From NCBI GenBank assembly GCA_023627715.1, contig JAMAHW010000086.1, positions 62,001 through 126,000 on the forward strand: a stretch of DNA of 64,000 nucleotides. Direction: 5' to 3'. Position 1 is the stretch's first letter. Each line of letters begins with the position of its first letter. A model generated the notes under the pieces. That model had not been told where the DNA came from. It worked only from the letters and a program-made list of their open reading frames with translations, and searched no databases. This document shows, in pieces, positions 33,783-45,500 of this stretch. The stretch is from Periconia sp. R9002. Lineage: Eukaryota; Ascomycota; Dothideomycetes; Pleosporales; Periconiaceae. The position numbers and the translations under genes are program-made.

Positions 33783-36376
33783 ATGTCCTCTATATCTGAA
33801 GATGACGACCAGGCCCTGGCACCCCAAGAGGTCGTCGAGGACTTTTGGGAGAATCTGATCACCAAGAAACCGAGCAAGGTGACTAACATCTTCCCACCGA
33901 GCCTCTACACCAATCTTCTGCCACCCCTGCAAAAACCAGGAAAAGTCACGGGTCAAAATGCCGCGGAATCGTACCAAGCAGCCGCGGATGAATGCCGTGC
34001 CCGCGTCAGGCGAATTGTGCGGGAATGCCATCGGACAAACCAGAAGTTTACTGATCCTGAGTTTGATATCGAGGATGATCGTGGCGTCAATAACTGCTTG
34101 GAAGGGATCGAGAGCTCATTGAACGATTCGCAAGAGGACAGCGATGACGTTACATACCCGTCGGAGATCGGTGAAGCATTGAAAGTGCTCAACAAGATAT
34201 CTGCCACCACTGCAGTTACAATCGACCTTACGTCCACCGTGAAAGCGCTCAGCGGTGGAAGCAGCAGCGAAAGTCCCAGCCCGGGCTCCATCCACCGGAT
34301 CGATTGGATCTTCGAGAATCCGGCCTTTACTGTAGATGGATACTCCAGTTCCGATGTCCGACAAGGCCAGAACGGGGATTGTTGGTTCATTGCGGCGGTG
34401 GCATCCATCTGCAGCAATCCAAGCCTCATGGACCGCGTCTGCGTCGAGAGGGACGAAGAGTGCGGCGTGTACGGCTTCGTCTTCTACCGCGATGGCGAAT
34501 GGACTTGGACCGTCGTCGACGATAACTTGTACCTCAAGAATCCCGACTTTGACGTCTACGGCGACTACTACGATGCCGTGGGCGCCGAGGAACGCAAGTG
34601 GAAGAAGAGCAAGCAGACGGGCTCAGATGCACTGTACTTTGCCTCCTGCGCCGACCAAAACGAAACATGGTTGCCACTGCTCGAGAAGGCGTACGCAAAA
34701 GTACATGGCGACTACGACGCTATCGCCGGTGGCTGGTCGGGTGAAGGAGTCGAGGATCTGACGGGCGGCGTCACAACCACAGTCATGACGAACCGCATCC
34801 TCAGCAAGGAACGACTCTGGAAAGAACTGTTGCGTGCCAACCAAGAATTCCTCTTCACAGCATCCGCAAACCACAGCTCCTACACAAGCACCCAGAAAGG
34901 CCTCCCGCTCAACCACGCGTACTCGGTCATCAAGGCCGTGGAAACCGAAGACGAGGAAGGCAAGAAGCACCGCCTGGTGCAGGTCCGCAACCCATGGGGG
35001 AAACGCAGCTGGACCGGCAGCGGGGAGTGGAACGGCGCCTGGGGTGACGGCGCGAAAGAGTGGACCCCGTATATGATGAAGAAGCTCGACTATCGCTTCG
35101 CCGACGACGGCCTCTTCTGGATGTCGTTCGACGATCTCCGTAACCGGCTCCGCAGCCTCGACAGGACGCGCTTGTTCGACAAGAACTGGACCGTCGTCCA
35201 GCAGTGGACAAGCGTCGACGTCGCTTGGGTGACGGGATACCTCAACACCAAATTCGTCGTCGAAATCCACAAAGCTGGTCCCACCGTCTTCGTCCTCTGT
35301 CAGGTAAGCCTATCCAACCCCCTTTGACCGTGCGTGTAAACACCCACTGACCAAACCACACACACAAACAGCTCGATGACCGCTACTTCAAAGGCCTCGA
35401 AGGCAAATACCGCTTCGACCTTCACTTCATCCTTCAAGAAGACAACGCCGCAGCAGGCGACCACATCGTCCGCGCCCGCGGCGCCATGCGCGGAAACCGC
35501 AGCATCTCCGCTGAAGTCGACCTCGACCCCGGCACGTACCACGTCGTGCCCAAGATCGCGGCGTACAAGGACGACGACGCCATTGAGATCCATGAAGCGG
35601 TTAAGAAGCTCGCGAAGAATAACCCGCAGAAGTTGAGGCAAATTGGGTTGAACTATGATATTGCGAACGCGAAGGGGATCACGGAGGAGCAGAAGAAGGA
35701 GATGGAAGAGAAGACGAGGAAGAAGACTGAAGCAGAGAAGAAGAAGAAAGAAGAAGAAGCAAAGGAGAAGAAGGAGTTTGAGGCGTGGAAGAAGGAGAAG
35801 AAGGAGCGGGAAGAGAAGGAAAAGGAAAAGGTAAAAGAAGGGAAAGAATCGACGAAGGAGAAGAAAGACGAAAGCGTACAAACGACGGATAAAAAGAAAG
35901 ACCAGAGCAGCAGCACCACCACCGACACCGAGACCAAGAAAAAATCGAAAGAACCATCCGACCCCTCCTCCGACTCAGAAGAAACTTCAGACTCCGACGA
36001 AGATGAAGCAGAAAAAGAAAAACCAGACACAAACCCCCCATCCACCACCGCCAAACCTGCACCTCAATCCTCCCCCGACGCATCCCTTCCCTCCCCATCC
36101 ACCAAAAACGCCGACACCCCCCAAGACTCGAAGAAACCCAACGACGACGAAGACGAAGATGAAACCTCCAAGGACGACCCTAAAGAAGAAGAAGAAGAAG
36201 ACAAGAAAGAAAAGGAAAAAGATAAGCAAAACTCCTGGAACGCAGTCTGTGTCCTAGGTCTCCGCGTCTACTCGCAAGACGCGGATGTTAGTATCAAGTT
36301 GGTCAAAGCGAAGAGTCCCGAGGAGGGCGCTGTGTTGGATGCGGATGGGGCTACGGGGGCGGGGGCGACGATGTGA
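33783..36376 (+). CDS. Calpain-like cysteine protease with K/E-rich C-terminal insertion
   Basis: Exons 33783-35303 and 35372-36376, 841 aa; the 68-nt intron is phase 0 (GTAAGC donor, CACACAAACAG end). The papain-fold catalytic core is complete: Cys200 in RQGQNGDCWFIAAV, His378 in LPLNHAYSVIKAV and Asn403 in VRNPWGKRSW. Calpain-specific neighbours WTVVDDNLYL and LLEKAYAKVHGDYDAIAGG are present. A beta-rich C2-like domain follows (VVQQWTSVDVAW ... LDPGTYHVVPKIAAY). Then comes a long low-complexity stretch of Lys/Glu, Ser/Thr and Asp (about residues 610-800), and the C2-like sequence resumes at the end (NAVCVLGLRVYSQDADVSIKL). Calpains cleave proteins at a few sites, often under calcium control; whether this one binds calcium cannot be seen. 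It is not obviously the PalB/Rim13 pH-pathway calpain. Confidence 0.9.
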
Positions 36377-36493
36377 TTTAGTATAGTTTGAACGGTGTGT
36401 GTTTGTAGGACGGGCTCGAAATTACTGTCGGATTTAACGATTCTATTTGGTAGCGTTTTGTTTAAGAGAGTTAGTTGTTTCTACTGTGCTTTT

Positions 36494-36542
<49 letters not shown>

Positions 36543-37128
36543 CTACGTGGTTTTCTTAACCCCAATTTGATGTAGTAACATTGATACATTCTAAATTTTC
36601 GAGAAAGAAACAGCATACTCTTTCCGTTCCCCTTCTTTTTCTTCTTCTCATCGTATGAGACGTATTCTAGATCTTTTCGATGGGATGTTGGAGAGGATAG
36701 GAACGAGTTTATGCAGGTAAGGGGCAAGGAGGCGGGGTCATTTAGTTGAGGGACTGATGTCGAGAATGAGGAGATAGTATGAGCGGTTTTTGTATCAAAG
36801 TTATAATCTAATTATCGTAAGGTGTTATTACTTGCGGTATCTCACGTGAAAGATAGTTACCCGTGTGCATGTCCCAGCCAAGGACGTTACACCGTGATTT
36901 TTGCCTAGTTTCGATTGATACCGTGAGTGATTATACCAATGATTTGCGAAGACAAAAAAAGTCTTTAAAAGTTTTGATTATTCGGGTTATCAACGCAGAG
37001 GAAGTACGCACAGGTAAAAGCAATCTTTGTATAAAATCGGGAACATTTCATTCGTATCTTGACTACATATCGACGGTTTCCAACTGCTTTTGGACAATAT
37101 CGACGCCCAATAGCCATCCCCGGGGATA
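36377..37128. other. Intergenic region between calpain and oxygenase genes
   Basis: Both flanking genes end here (convergent). The CT microsatellite and T-rich tracts are the only notable content; no gene is supported. Confidence 0.55.
36499..36537. repeat. Microsatellite (CT)n
   Basis: About 19 uninterrupted CT units 120 bp after the calpain stop. The minus-strand open frame rich in Arg-Glu across it is an artefact of the repeat. Confidence 0.9.
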
Positions 37129-38224
37129 CTACGCTACTCCTCCTCGAGATTCAGGCTTCAAAACTCCATCAATAACCTGCTGTGCCCTCCACGCAGCCCA
37201 ACTATCTACAGTCCTATCATCGTCCTTTTCCCCCTCGGCCAAGGGCGGGATTACACTACTTCCCGAAAGCCTGTGCATAGTAGCATCCTTTTTCGCGCGC
37301 ACAAAGTATGCCAAACTCTGACGGGGGAATTGGGCCTGGGATCCGGGAGGAGAAACGACGCGGTGGAGCGAGCTTCGTAGCAATCCGCCCGTCCACTCGG
37401 TAAGCGTATCGGCGATGATGACGAACGCGGTGTTTGGTTTGGGGGGAACGTAACGCCACTCCTCCGACCCGGTGGGTAGGATTTGAAGGCCGCCGGAGAC
37501 GTTGAACAGGAACGTGATGACACCGATATCGGTGTGTCCCCCGAAATTGATGCGGTCTGATTCTGCAGCGAGCTGTGCCTGGCTGCGTAGTAGGCGCACG
37601 GCAGACGCCGAAGGTTCGTTGATAGGGCAACGTGAGGATAGTGTGCCTGGCTGGAGATCGAGGTGTTTGTCTAAATGGCCGAGTAAGATGTTGACTGCGG
37701 CAGCCGAAGCATGGCAGAAGTTGCGGAGCCCCTCGCGACTGGATTCGATGGGCTTGGGATTAGATAGAGGGGGGATGTTTCCTAGGATATCATCCTGGCT
37801 TATGGTGTAGACTTCTATACTGTCTCTGGTATTATCATCCACCCTCAGCATCCCCTTGCGCTTATATCTGTTTGGCTGTGTTAGTACCACCGTTGGAGAT
37901 TCTCTGGGACCCAGAATGGACTCACCCTATCAAGCTTCGTGGGGCATCGCAAGCGTACTTTTCGAGCGTTTGATGGTCAAGAGTCAGGGTTTCCTCTACT
38001 AGATCGAATGTTTGGCCCGCCGTCTCTAGCAAAGCCTTCCCTTGCGGGCCGTTGAGATCGAGGAAGAAAAACCCCTGTTTTCTAGATGCCTGGTAGAGCT
38101 TCAATGATTCTTCGTCGGATCCGGCCTGTAATTTGTCGAGTGAGAGCGTGGGAATGTCAGCTACAGGTAGCTTGGAATCAGACGAGAATGGAGGAAACTT
38201 GGAGAAGTGTTCTGGGGTAGGCAT
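37129..38224 (-). CDS. 2-oxoglutarate/Fe(II)-dependent oxygenase, isopenicillin-N-synthase-like
   Basis: Minus-strand exons 38224-37926 and 37867-37129, 345 aa; the intron 37925-37868 ends GGTACTAACACAGCCAAACAG. The N-terminal DIOX_N region is LPVADIPTLSLDKL then SRKQGFFFLDLNG. The catalytic jelly roll has the iron triad His211-x-Asp213 (FGGHTDIGVITFL) and His268 (SSLHRVVSPPG) and the 2-oxoglutarate-binding Arg282-x-Ser284 (PRQSLAYF). The family performs hydroxylations, desaturations and ring closures and is common in secondary-metabolite clusters. It lies 4.3 kb from the PKS start, with a membrane-protein gene and the hydrolase gene between, so tailoring of the polyketide is a reasonable inference. 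The substrate is unknown. Confidence 0.88.
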
Positions 38225-39545
38225 GGTGTATCAATGCTGGTAAGCGATGGCGATGGCGGGGGCTGTTGGAAAACCAGAGGTAGGCACAGCAGGCGATGGA
38301 TATAGTAGTGGATCAATGAACAAGGCAAATGTGACCCCGCACCACTGTCCAATGATGACAGTTGAAGAGTGGTGCTTTATTGGTTCCGTGTTGCAGTGCA
38401 AGCCATAGTCGGACAGCGACGGATGATATGAAGTTGTTATAGTTGAAATAAGGCAAATGATAAGCATGTCTCACTGATGCATTCAAATGAATGTTGTGTT
38501 TACATTAAACTTCACAATTTGTAAATGACCGAGACATGTCGCTAATGCTATCGATGCTGCATCGTCACAGTGCAAGTCCCAGCCAGTCACAAACTATACC
38601 TAGTATTTTGTGACAAAAGTAGACTCAGCAGAAGGCAAACGGCGACTATTTTGTTTTAGATAATGGGCACGATGGGATGGCTCTTGCTGCAGTCAATCAG
38701 CAAGTTGCTTAACTTGTTGCAGGAATTACGACAACCCGCAGATCTCGTACGTATCTCCCTCAACAGCACATTTAATTTTTCGTCGGGGCAGGGATAGCCT
38801 GGATAGTACTGTTATATCATTCACTCGTCCAGCTCTCATGCAAAATGCGTGCCTGCAGGGCGTAACGCAAGGAGCGAAAAAGAGTAAGCGATGTCCTACC
38901 CTAGCACACCATAGAATCCCCCCTTCCCCACGCCCCAACTTCACAATCCTCGTGTTTCAATGCATGAAGAACGTATAAGTGACATTCAAGTGCATACTGC
39001 AGCCGAAGGGTAAGCCCCTGCCTCAGACCTGCAGATGCGGCGCCCCGCCTCGTATTTTCCCTGTTGGAGCGCCTTATCAGGAATGTGGCAAATCCGGGCC
39101 ATCCCGCACGTAACTGTGGACAGAGATGTTGGTGAGTCGTATCGGCAAGAGAGTCAAGAGTGGTATGTGGAGGAATGAACATGCAACCTCTGTTCTATTT
39201 CATTGGGTAGTGGGCTCTAGAAAAGATGCAGAAGTGGAATAAATCTTTACATTAAATGATAAGATAACAATGGCTCAGGTTAAGTGAAGACGGTTGGCAA
39301 TTGGCGTGTTCATTCAAGAACAAATAATGTTTGGCGTATGACCTTTGGAATATCGTCTCATTTCTCAGGATTTGATCTAATACAGTTTGAAGTTTGATAG
39401 AATCTAATTACATCTAGTGTTATGGCTCTGGTAGAGACCTCACCAAAAGGTGTGATCGATTTTCTGTTCCAATCATCCACGCGAAACAACGAGAAAAGAC
39501 ACACTGACGACTTTTGTCGGTGAGTAGCTCTCGAGATCAACTCGG
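38225..39545. other. Intergenic region of 1.3 kb
   Basis: No supported gene. Small frames, such as 38901-39182 on the minus strand, have no domain or splice support. The interval includes the oxygenase promoter (left) and the 3' side of the rhodopsin-like gene (right). Confidence 0.55.
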
Positions 39546-40634
39546 TCATCGTGCCGTCAATAGACTTACATCACCATCGTCTTCACCCGACAAGGTATTG
39601 TATGTCTTGAACGTAGTGAGGGTATAGGGGTCCTTAGAGCCAGGGACTTTTGAGTCTTTGGATTTACTTATGGTCGTCGACTGGACAGTAGACCTTTGAG
39701 CATCGAACTTCTTGTATCGGAACAAAGCGACGCAGGTTGGGACGCAAGCCGCAATAATGCCAACACCCAACTCGAGGTATGCGACGACGGTGACTGGGAC
39801 TTGGGCATCTATCTCGCAATCAGTCTTGATCGTCCTCTTTCTCAAGTGCAACACTAAAACACTTACAAGTGAAGTCTTTAACTGTCAGAGTGCGTGTATA
39901 AATATTTCTTAGGGCATTTGAGATGGTAGCTGTTAAGCCTAACCCAAAAAGAAAACACACATAAATCTTCTTCGCTGTCGCAATTCGGATGTTCCAAACG
40001 ATATAAGCGGGAATCAAACTCAGACCGAGATCAGTCACAATCGTCAGCGCTGACTGAACGTAGGCTACATTGTACAGAGCCGCCAGATCAAGACATCGTC
40101 CAGCGGTCTCAGGCTCCCATAACTTCTTTAAAGGAGTGCAGGCAGACCCCAGGACAGCGATGGTTGCAATGGTTGCCAGCAACATTGGTGTCATCAAGAT
40201 ACCCAGTAACCATCGCAAGGTTTTGTCATCGCGAATCCGGAGGATGTGAATGCTGATGGAAATTTTGGTGATCATGGTCACGATGACACAATCCATCTCG
40301 AAGAATATGTTGTACGCCCTGATCAAGGGCGTTTTCTCGGCTGCATTTGGGATATTGTATATGTGCTGCCCGAGTCCTAGGTTGACTTTTAAATGGATCA
40401 GAATGACTCCTACGAGAAGAAAAGCCTTCGCAAAAGTTAGCAAAAGAACCACCGCGGGCAACTTTAGGGGCATACCCAAGCAATTACAATGGTGGTGTCG
40501 TCCCATTTCCAACCTTGGGAATTCTTGTTTGAGATGCGGAGACGAACATAGGCTCGCACGGCTATCAAGATGAAAGACAGGATTAAGAGAATGTAGGCCT
40601 CTGCCAAAATTCCAGCCGCAGCAGGTGTGTACAT
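39546..40634 (-). CDS. Rhodopsin/PTH11-like fungal integral membrane protein
   Basis: Minus-strand exons 40634-40476, 40425-39867 and 39808-39546, 326 aa. Intron 1 (40475-40426) has a GTATGC donor and GCTAAC branch; intron 2 (39866-39809) has GTAAGT. The ATG at 40634 starts MYTPAAAGILAEAYILLIL, the outer end of TM1; longer frames upstream look like leader. Seven hydrophobic segments can be followed, with the family words WKWDDTTIVIAW, GLGQHI, FFEMDCVIVTMITKISI, ACTPLKKLWEP, CLDLAALYNVAYVQSALTIV and DLGLSLIPAYIVWNI. Fungal rhodopsin-domain proteins are thought to be receptors or sensors, though many in metabolite clusters have no known role. No CFEM domain is present. A GTAAGT at the codon after GEDDGD near 39570 leaves a different last exon possible. 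Confidence 0.82.
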
Positions 40635-41071
40635 GACGATATCTTTGGGAGGGGAAAAGATTTCGTCCAGATGAAAAACGAGAAACGGAAATAACAGTAC
40701 AGAATGTGACCAGCCCCGTATCGAAGTGAAATATGCAAGCCGAATTCTAAGAGCCAATTGTTTAATGTGAGCGAGCGATAAGCAAACGGGGGCGGGCCGC
40801 GTGGGGCGGCTTACCACAGACCATGAAGTATGTACACGGGCAAAATACGAACTGCAAGGCTACCCGGCGACACTGCAGCAACCATTGGGGGAACAGGTCA
40901 GGCAAACGGTTCGCTTACGACTATTCAGGAAACTACTACCAGTTCAGCTTTCTGAATCCCTGGACGGACACTATTTCTTCGGTTTCCGATTGAAATGTCT
41001 CAGTACTGATCATCTCTGCTGCATGAAGGTAGCCAAATAAGTACAGGTACTGTCATTGCTCCGCGTCGGAA

Positions 41072-41845
41072 TCAGACATCTGTGGTGGCCCTTTCGACAA
41101 CCCTGCGAATGGCTGCAATGCAACCTTGGACAGCGTCACCCATTCTGGCACCAGGAACCTCATGCCCTCCATGATGTGTATATGTGTAACGCATTCGTGA
41201 GTCGCATACGCCCGAGAGCAATTGAATCTCTTTCGCATGCGCCTTATCTTTGAGGCCCCATATATGAGCCGTGGGCAGACGTAGCAGAGGTTGCTCTGGT
41301 TCCTGTTCGAGCATCTTTATATGCCCCTGCTCCAATGCCTTCCAATCAAACACGTTTCCAGCCGAAAAGAATACTGCGCATTGAAATGGTGGAGGCGTAT
41401 TCGCAGATTCCTCACTTAACCTTATCATGTATGTGGCAAGGAGCCCGGCGCCGTGTGAAAAGCCAATCACACCGTCAAACGGTCCCTCCTGTTGGACGTA
41501 TTGATCGAGTAGGGAAAGTGCCCGCCGAATAGAGGTATGATCGGCAACGTAGTAACTGAAGTACTCCTCAGTGACTGGGTAATATGATTTGATGTCTGGT
41601 GAATCTCTTAGCAATCCGCTGTTCGGGTTCTGAAGGTATTCATAAATACCATCGGCAATAGGCGTTCTTTCTGTCCCCTCTACAAACTCGTACGTGTGGT
41701 TATCTCCAAGCTCGTATCGGATGGTCGCTTTTATAAGTCTTAGCATGACCTATCGCTTTGTACTGTCTAGAAGTGGGTCTTTACCTGTCTGCGTCTCAAG
41801 AACATGATTGTTCGTCCCAATGCCATGCAGACAGAGAAAACGCAT
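41072..41845 (-). CDS. FSH1-family serine hydrolase, LovG-like
   Basis: Minus-strand exons 41845-41785 and 41727-41072, 238 aa; the intron 41784-41728 ends TGCTAAGACTTATAAAAG. It starts MRFLCLHGIGTNNHVLETQT, the diagnostic FSH1/DUF341 opening, then RYELGDNHTYEFVEG. The alpha/beta-hydrolase triad is visible: Ser111 in GVIGFSHGAG, Asp181 in HIWGLKDKAH and His209 in HHGGHEVPG. In the lovastatin pathway the FSH1-type LovG releases the product from a highly reducing PKS that lacks a thioesterase. This gene is divergent from such a PKS, with 689 bp between starts, so the same role is a strong inference. A general esterase is the alternative. Confidence 0.88.
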
Positions 41846-42534
41846 CGTTTCAGAACAAGTAGATGGAGTAGGAAGAACGGTAGGTTAAGATTATCTCAAT
41901 TCGTGCTTTCCGGAGCGGCCTTACATGGTACTAGACAGTAGACTTTATGCTTCCTAGTCTACGCTCAGAAAGTCCACATGTACATCCCCACGTCGACTGC
42001 CAATTCAGGGTAGTGCCTCACCTTCGGCTGTCTCGGACACCAGGAAACCAGCATAAGCCGCATTTTCTCTCCGGGATTATTGGATTTCAAATCGCAAGAA
42101 GAGCTGCAGCATCTTGCACAATCACACAAGGCAAACCCGTAGGCAGTTTATCCCTATTACGAAAGAGATTGCTTGCATACCAGGGTCTTGCATTCTGAGG
42201 ATTGCTGTGTCTCATGGTCAATGATTCCCAATAATTCGCTGCAGTTCTTCAATCATACAATATTGGCAAAACATATGTGTCTCCCTGTTTATCAACTATA
42301 CGACTCAAAATAAACATCTGTCTTAAAATTCGGTAACCGAGGAAATATCAGATTGTGCTATTAGGGGACTTGAATATTCGCAGCTCGAGTGTTGTCAACA
42401 GCTATCTGGTACCTTCCAATAGCACTGAGCTCCGCACATTGCCGAACACTTTCTTTCGGATACCAAACTTCATATTCGACAGAAACAATCAAGTCACCCA
42501 ACCTCAGTGCATAGTTTACTTAACCAAAACAAGG
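41846..42534. promoter_or_regulatory. Shared divergent promoter of hydrolase and PKS genes
   Basis: A 689-bp interval with no gene, between the starts of two genes that probably act together. It contains CGG-type words (TTCCGGAGCGGCC near 41908, TCTCGGA near 42034, CTCCGGG near 42070), the kind of triplets used by Zn2Cys6 regulators, but no clean palindrome was seen. No TATA box could be assigned with confidence. Confidence 0.5.
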
Positions 42535-45500
42535 ATGAATCCTGAGTTTCCAGAGCCAGTAGCCGTTATAGGTTACTCCTTTGGCTTCCCTCAGGATGCT
42601 GTCGACTCCGATGCTCTGTGGGATATCATGATGAAGAAGAGAAACACGGCAACAGAATTCCCAGCTGACAGGATAAGCTGTGATTCGGTGTATCATCCTG
42701 ATGCAACACGACGTGGTCAAGTTAGAATGCACTTCTATTGGGCAAATTCTTCGACACTGACCCAATCAGATTCCGGTCAACCGTGCACATTTTATGAAAC
42801 AAGATCTGGCTGCATTCGATGCATCATTTTTCTCTGTTTCGACGACTGATGCGGCCAGTATGGACCCACAGCAACGTCTTCTTCTAGAGCATACCTACAT
42901 GGCACTGGAAAATGGTACGTGCATATCACGTCTCTGTGATTTGTAGTTATTTGTGCTGAGCCTATGACAGCTGGCCTTTCGACTGAATCGGTTTCTGGAA
43001 GTAAGACTTCAGTGTATACCGGCAGCTTTTGCAATGACTGGATGCATTTGGCCTATAAAGACGGCGAAGAAGCTGAGACTACGACTGCTCTGGGGGTGCA
43101 AGCGTGCTTCATTGCTAATCGAGTGAGTTGGTTTTTCAATCTGAAGGGCAACAGCGCCAACATCGATACTGCCTGCTCGAGTAGTTTGGTATGTCTCGAT
43201 AAGGGTTGCCAAGACCTTCAATCTGGCAGTCATGAGATGGTAAGTATCCGCACAGCCTCGATTGGTTTACCCTCGAAATGCTGATGCCTTATAGAGTATC
43301 ATAGCTGGAGCCAACATCATAGTATCTGTGGATAGCTTCCACACCTTGACAAATCTTAACATGCTCTCTCACGACGGTCAATCCTACAGCTTTGATCATC
43401 GAGGGCATGGTTATGGGAGAGGTGAAGGGGTAGGTGTGTTGGTGTTGAAGCGGGTTTCCGATGCAATTCGAGACAACGATACGATCCGCGGCATTATTCG
43501 GGGCTCGGGATGCAATCAGAATGGCCGCACTTCCAGCATCACTCTGCCTGATCCAGTCTCTCAGCTGGCCCTAATCCGTGAGACTTATACGAAAGCTGGC
43601 TTAAGTATGAAACATACAAGATTTTTTGAGGCCCATGGTACTGGCACTATTGTAGGCGACCCTAATGAGGCAAAGGCCCTGGGGGAGGCTTTTAGGAAGT
43701 TTCGCACAAACGAAGACCCGCTCTGGGTTGGTGCTATCAAATCTAATATTGGCCACATAGAAGGTGCTAGTGGAATTGCGGGTGTGATCAAGGCCATGTT
43801 GGTCCTTGAGAAGGGGATAATTCCCCCGAACACAAACTTTGAGAAACTGAACCCAAAGATAGACGCAGAATTTCTCAAGATAGCTGTAATGCGCAACTCC
43901 CTGCACAACAATTCAAAACTGACTGACTGTGATCTTAGTTTCCACTCGAATCAATGCCATGGCCTGCGAAGGGCCTTCGTCGAGCCTCTGTGAACTCGTT
44001 CGGGAATGCGGGAACAAATTCTGTAAGCTATTCTATTCTGACATAGAATCCGAAGAGATCTAATTCAAATGTAGCACGTTATACTGGATGATGTGTACCA
44101 TTTCCTGGAAGAACACAAATTGAAAGCATCTCATTTGACCGTCCAGGATCCACCTTCAGAGTCTATTCCCGGACCACAGCGACTTGAAAAGTCTAAAAAT
44201 CTGGAAATAAGCCCGGCCAATACTCTAAGTCATCCGCGGGTCCTCGTTCTATCTGCGCACGATAAGGACGGCGTAAAACGACAGGCTGAAGCGCTTGGGT
44301 CTTACTTGTCGCAAAATCCATCTATTCTAAATCCGCAGTACCTTGATAACATGGTTCATACTCTTTCATTCCGAAGAACGGAATTAGCTTGGAAGTCGTG
44401 TGCCGTTATCCAGTCACAAGCTGATCTTCTGAGTCTACCCTCAATTATCTCTCCACCAGTCAGATCGAAACGTCCAAATCTGGCATTCATCTTCACTGGA
44501 CAAGGCGCACAATGGCAGGGTATGGCGACCGAGCTTCTTGCGGTCCCTATCTTCAAGCAGAGCATTGAGAAGGCGGAAGTCTTTTTGAAAGGTATAGGAT
44601 GCCCTTGGAGTCTGCAGGCGGAATTGCTACAATCGCAGGACTCAAGAATGAATATGCCAGAGTTATCGCAACCCATCTGTACCGCAGTGCAAATTGGCCT
44701 GATCGATATGCTTTCGTATTTCAACATCCACCCAACATCGGTCGTTGGCCATTCGTCAGGCGAAATTGCAGCAGCCTATTGCATTCAAGCTATCTCATGG
44801 AAAGAAGCATTACGAATTGCATACTTCCGTGGTGTGCTCTCTGGGAAATTACCATCTTTGGGTCAGAACGGAGCGATGGTGTCTGTGGGCCTGACGCCGG
44901 ATGCAGTCACTCCGTACATACAACACGTAGCAGCTCAAACACAAAGTGCAGCCGATCTAACAGTTGCATGTGTCAATAGTCCAAATAATATCACTATATC
45001 TGGGGATGCATGTCAGGTCGACATTCTCCACGAGGTTCTCAACCAGAAGGGAATTTTCGCGCGGAAACTATCAGTGGGCGTGGCATACCATTCTCCGCAT
45101 ATGTTGGCCATCGCAGACGACTATCGAAAATTGATTGGACCTCTAGGCTGTGACCGCATCCATCTGAAGAGTCCTATCACCATGTTCTCCAGCGTTAGCG
45201 GACTTCCAGTTTCACCCGAAGAGCTCACTTCCCCAGAATACTGGGTGAAGAACATGGTATCGCCAGTCAACTTTGCGGGTGCTGTAGGGACACTTTTGTC
45301 TAAGTCTACACGCGAGATACGCCGAAAACTTGACCTCAGTCACAAGACTCTATCGCGTTTGGATATGCTGGTCGAGATAGGTCCTCATTCAACCCTTCAG
45401 GTACCGCTCCGAGAAACAATCAAGCAAAACGCCAATCCAATGAAGTTGGAGTATGTTTCGCTTCTCAAAAGAAGCATCTCTGCAGTTGAGTCATCTTTCC

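Noticed and set aside
34623..35270. 215-codon minus-strand frame within the calpain gene
   Set aside because: It is a codon-bias shadow antisense to the catalytic domain.
36443..36727. Minus-strand 94-codon frame with an Arg-Glu repeat
   Set aside because: It is produced by translating the CT microsatellite and has no other support.
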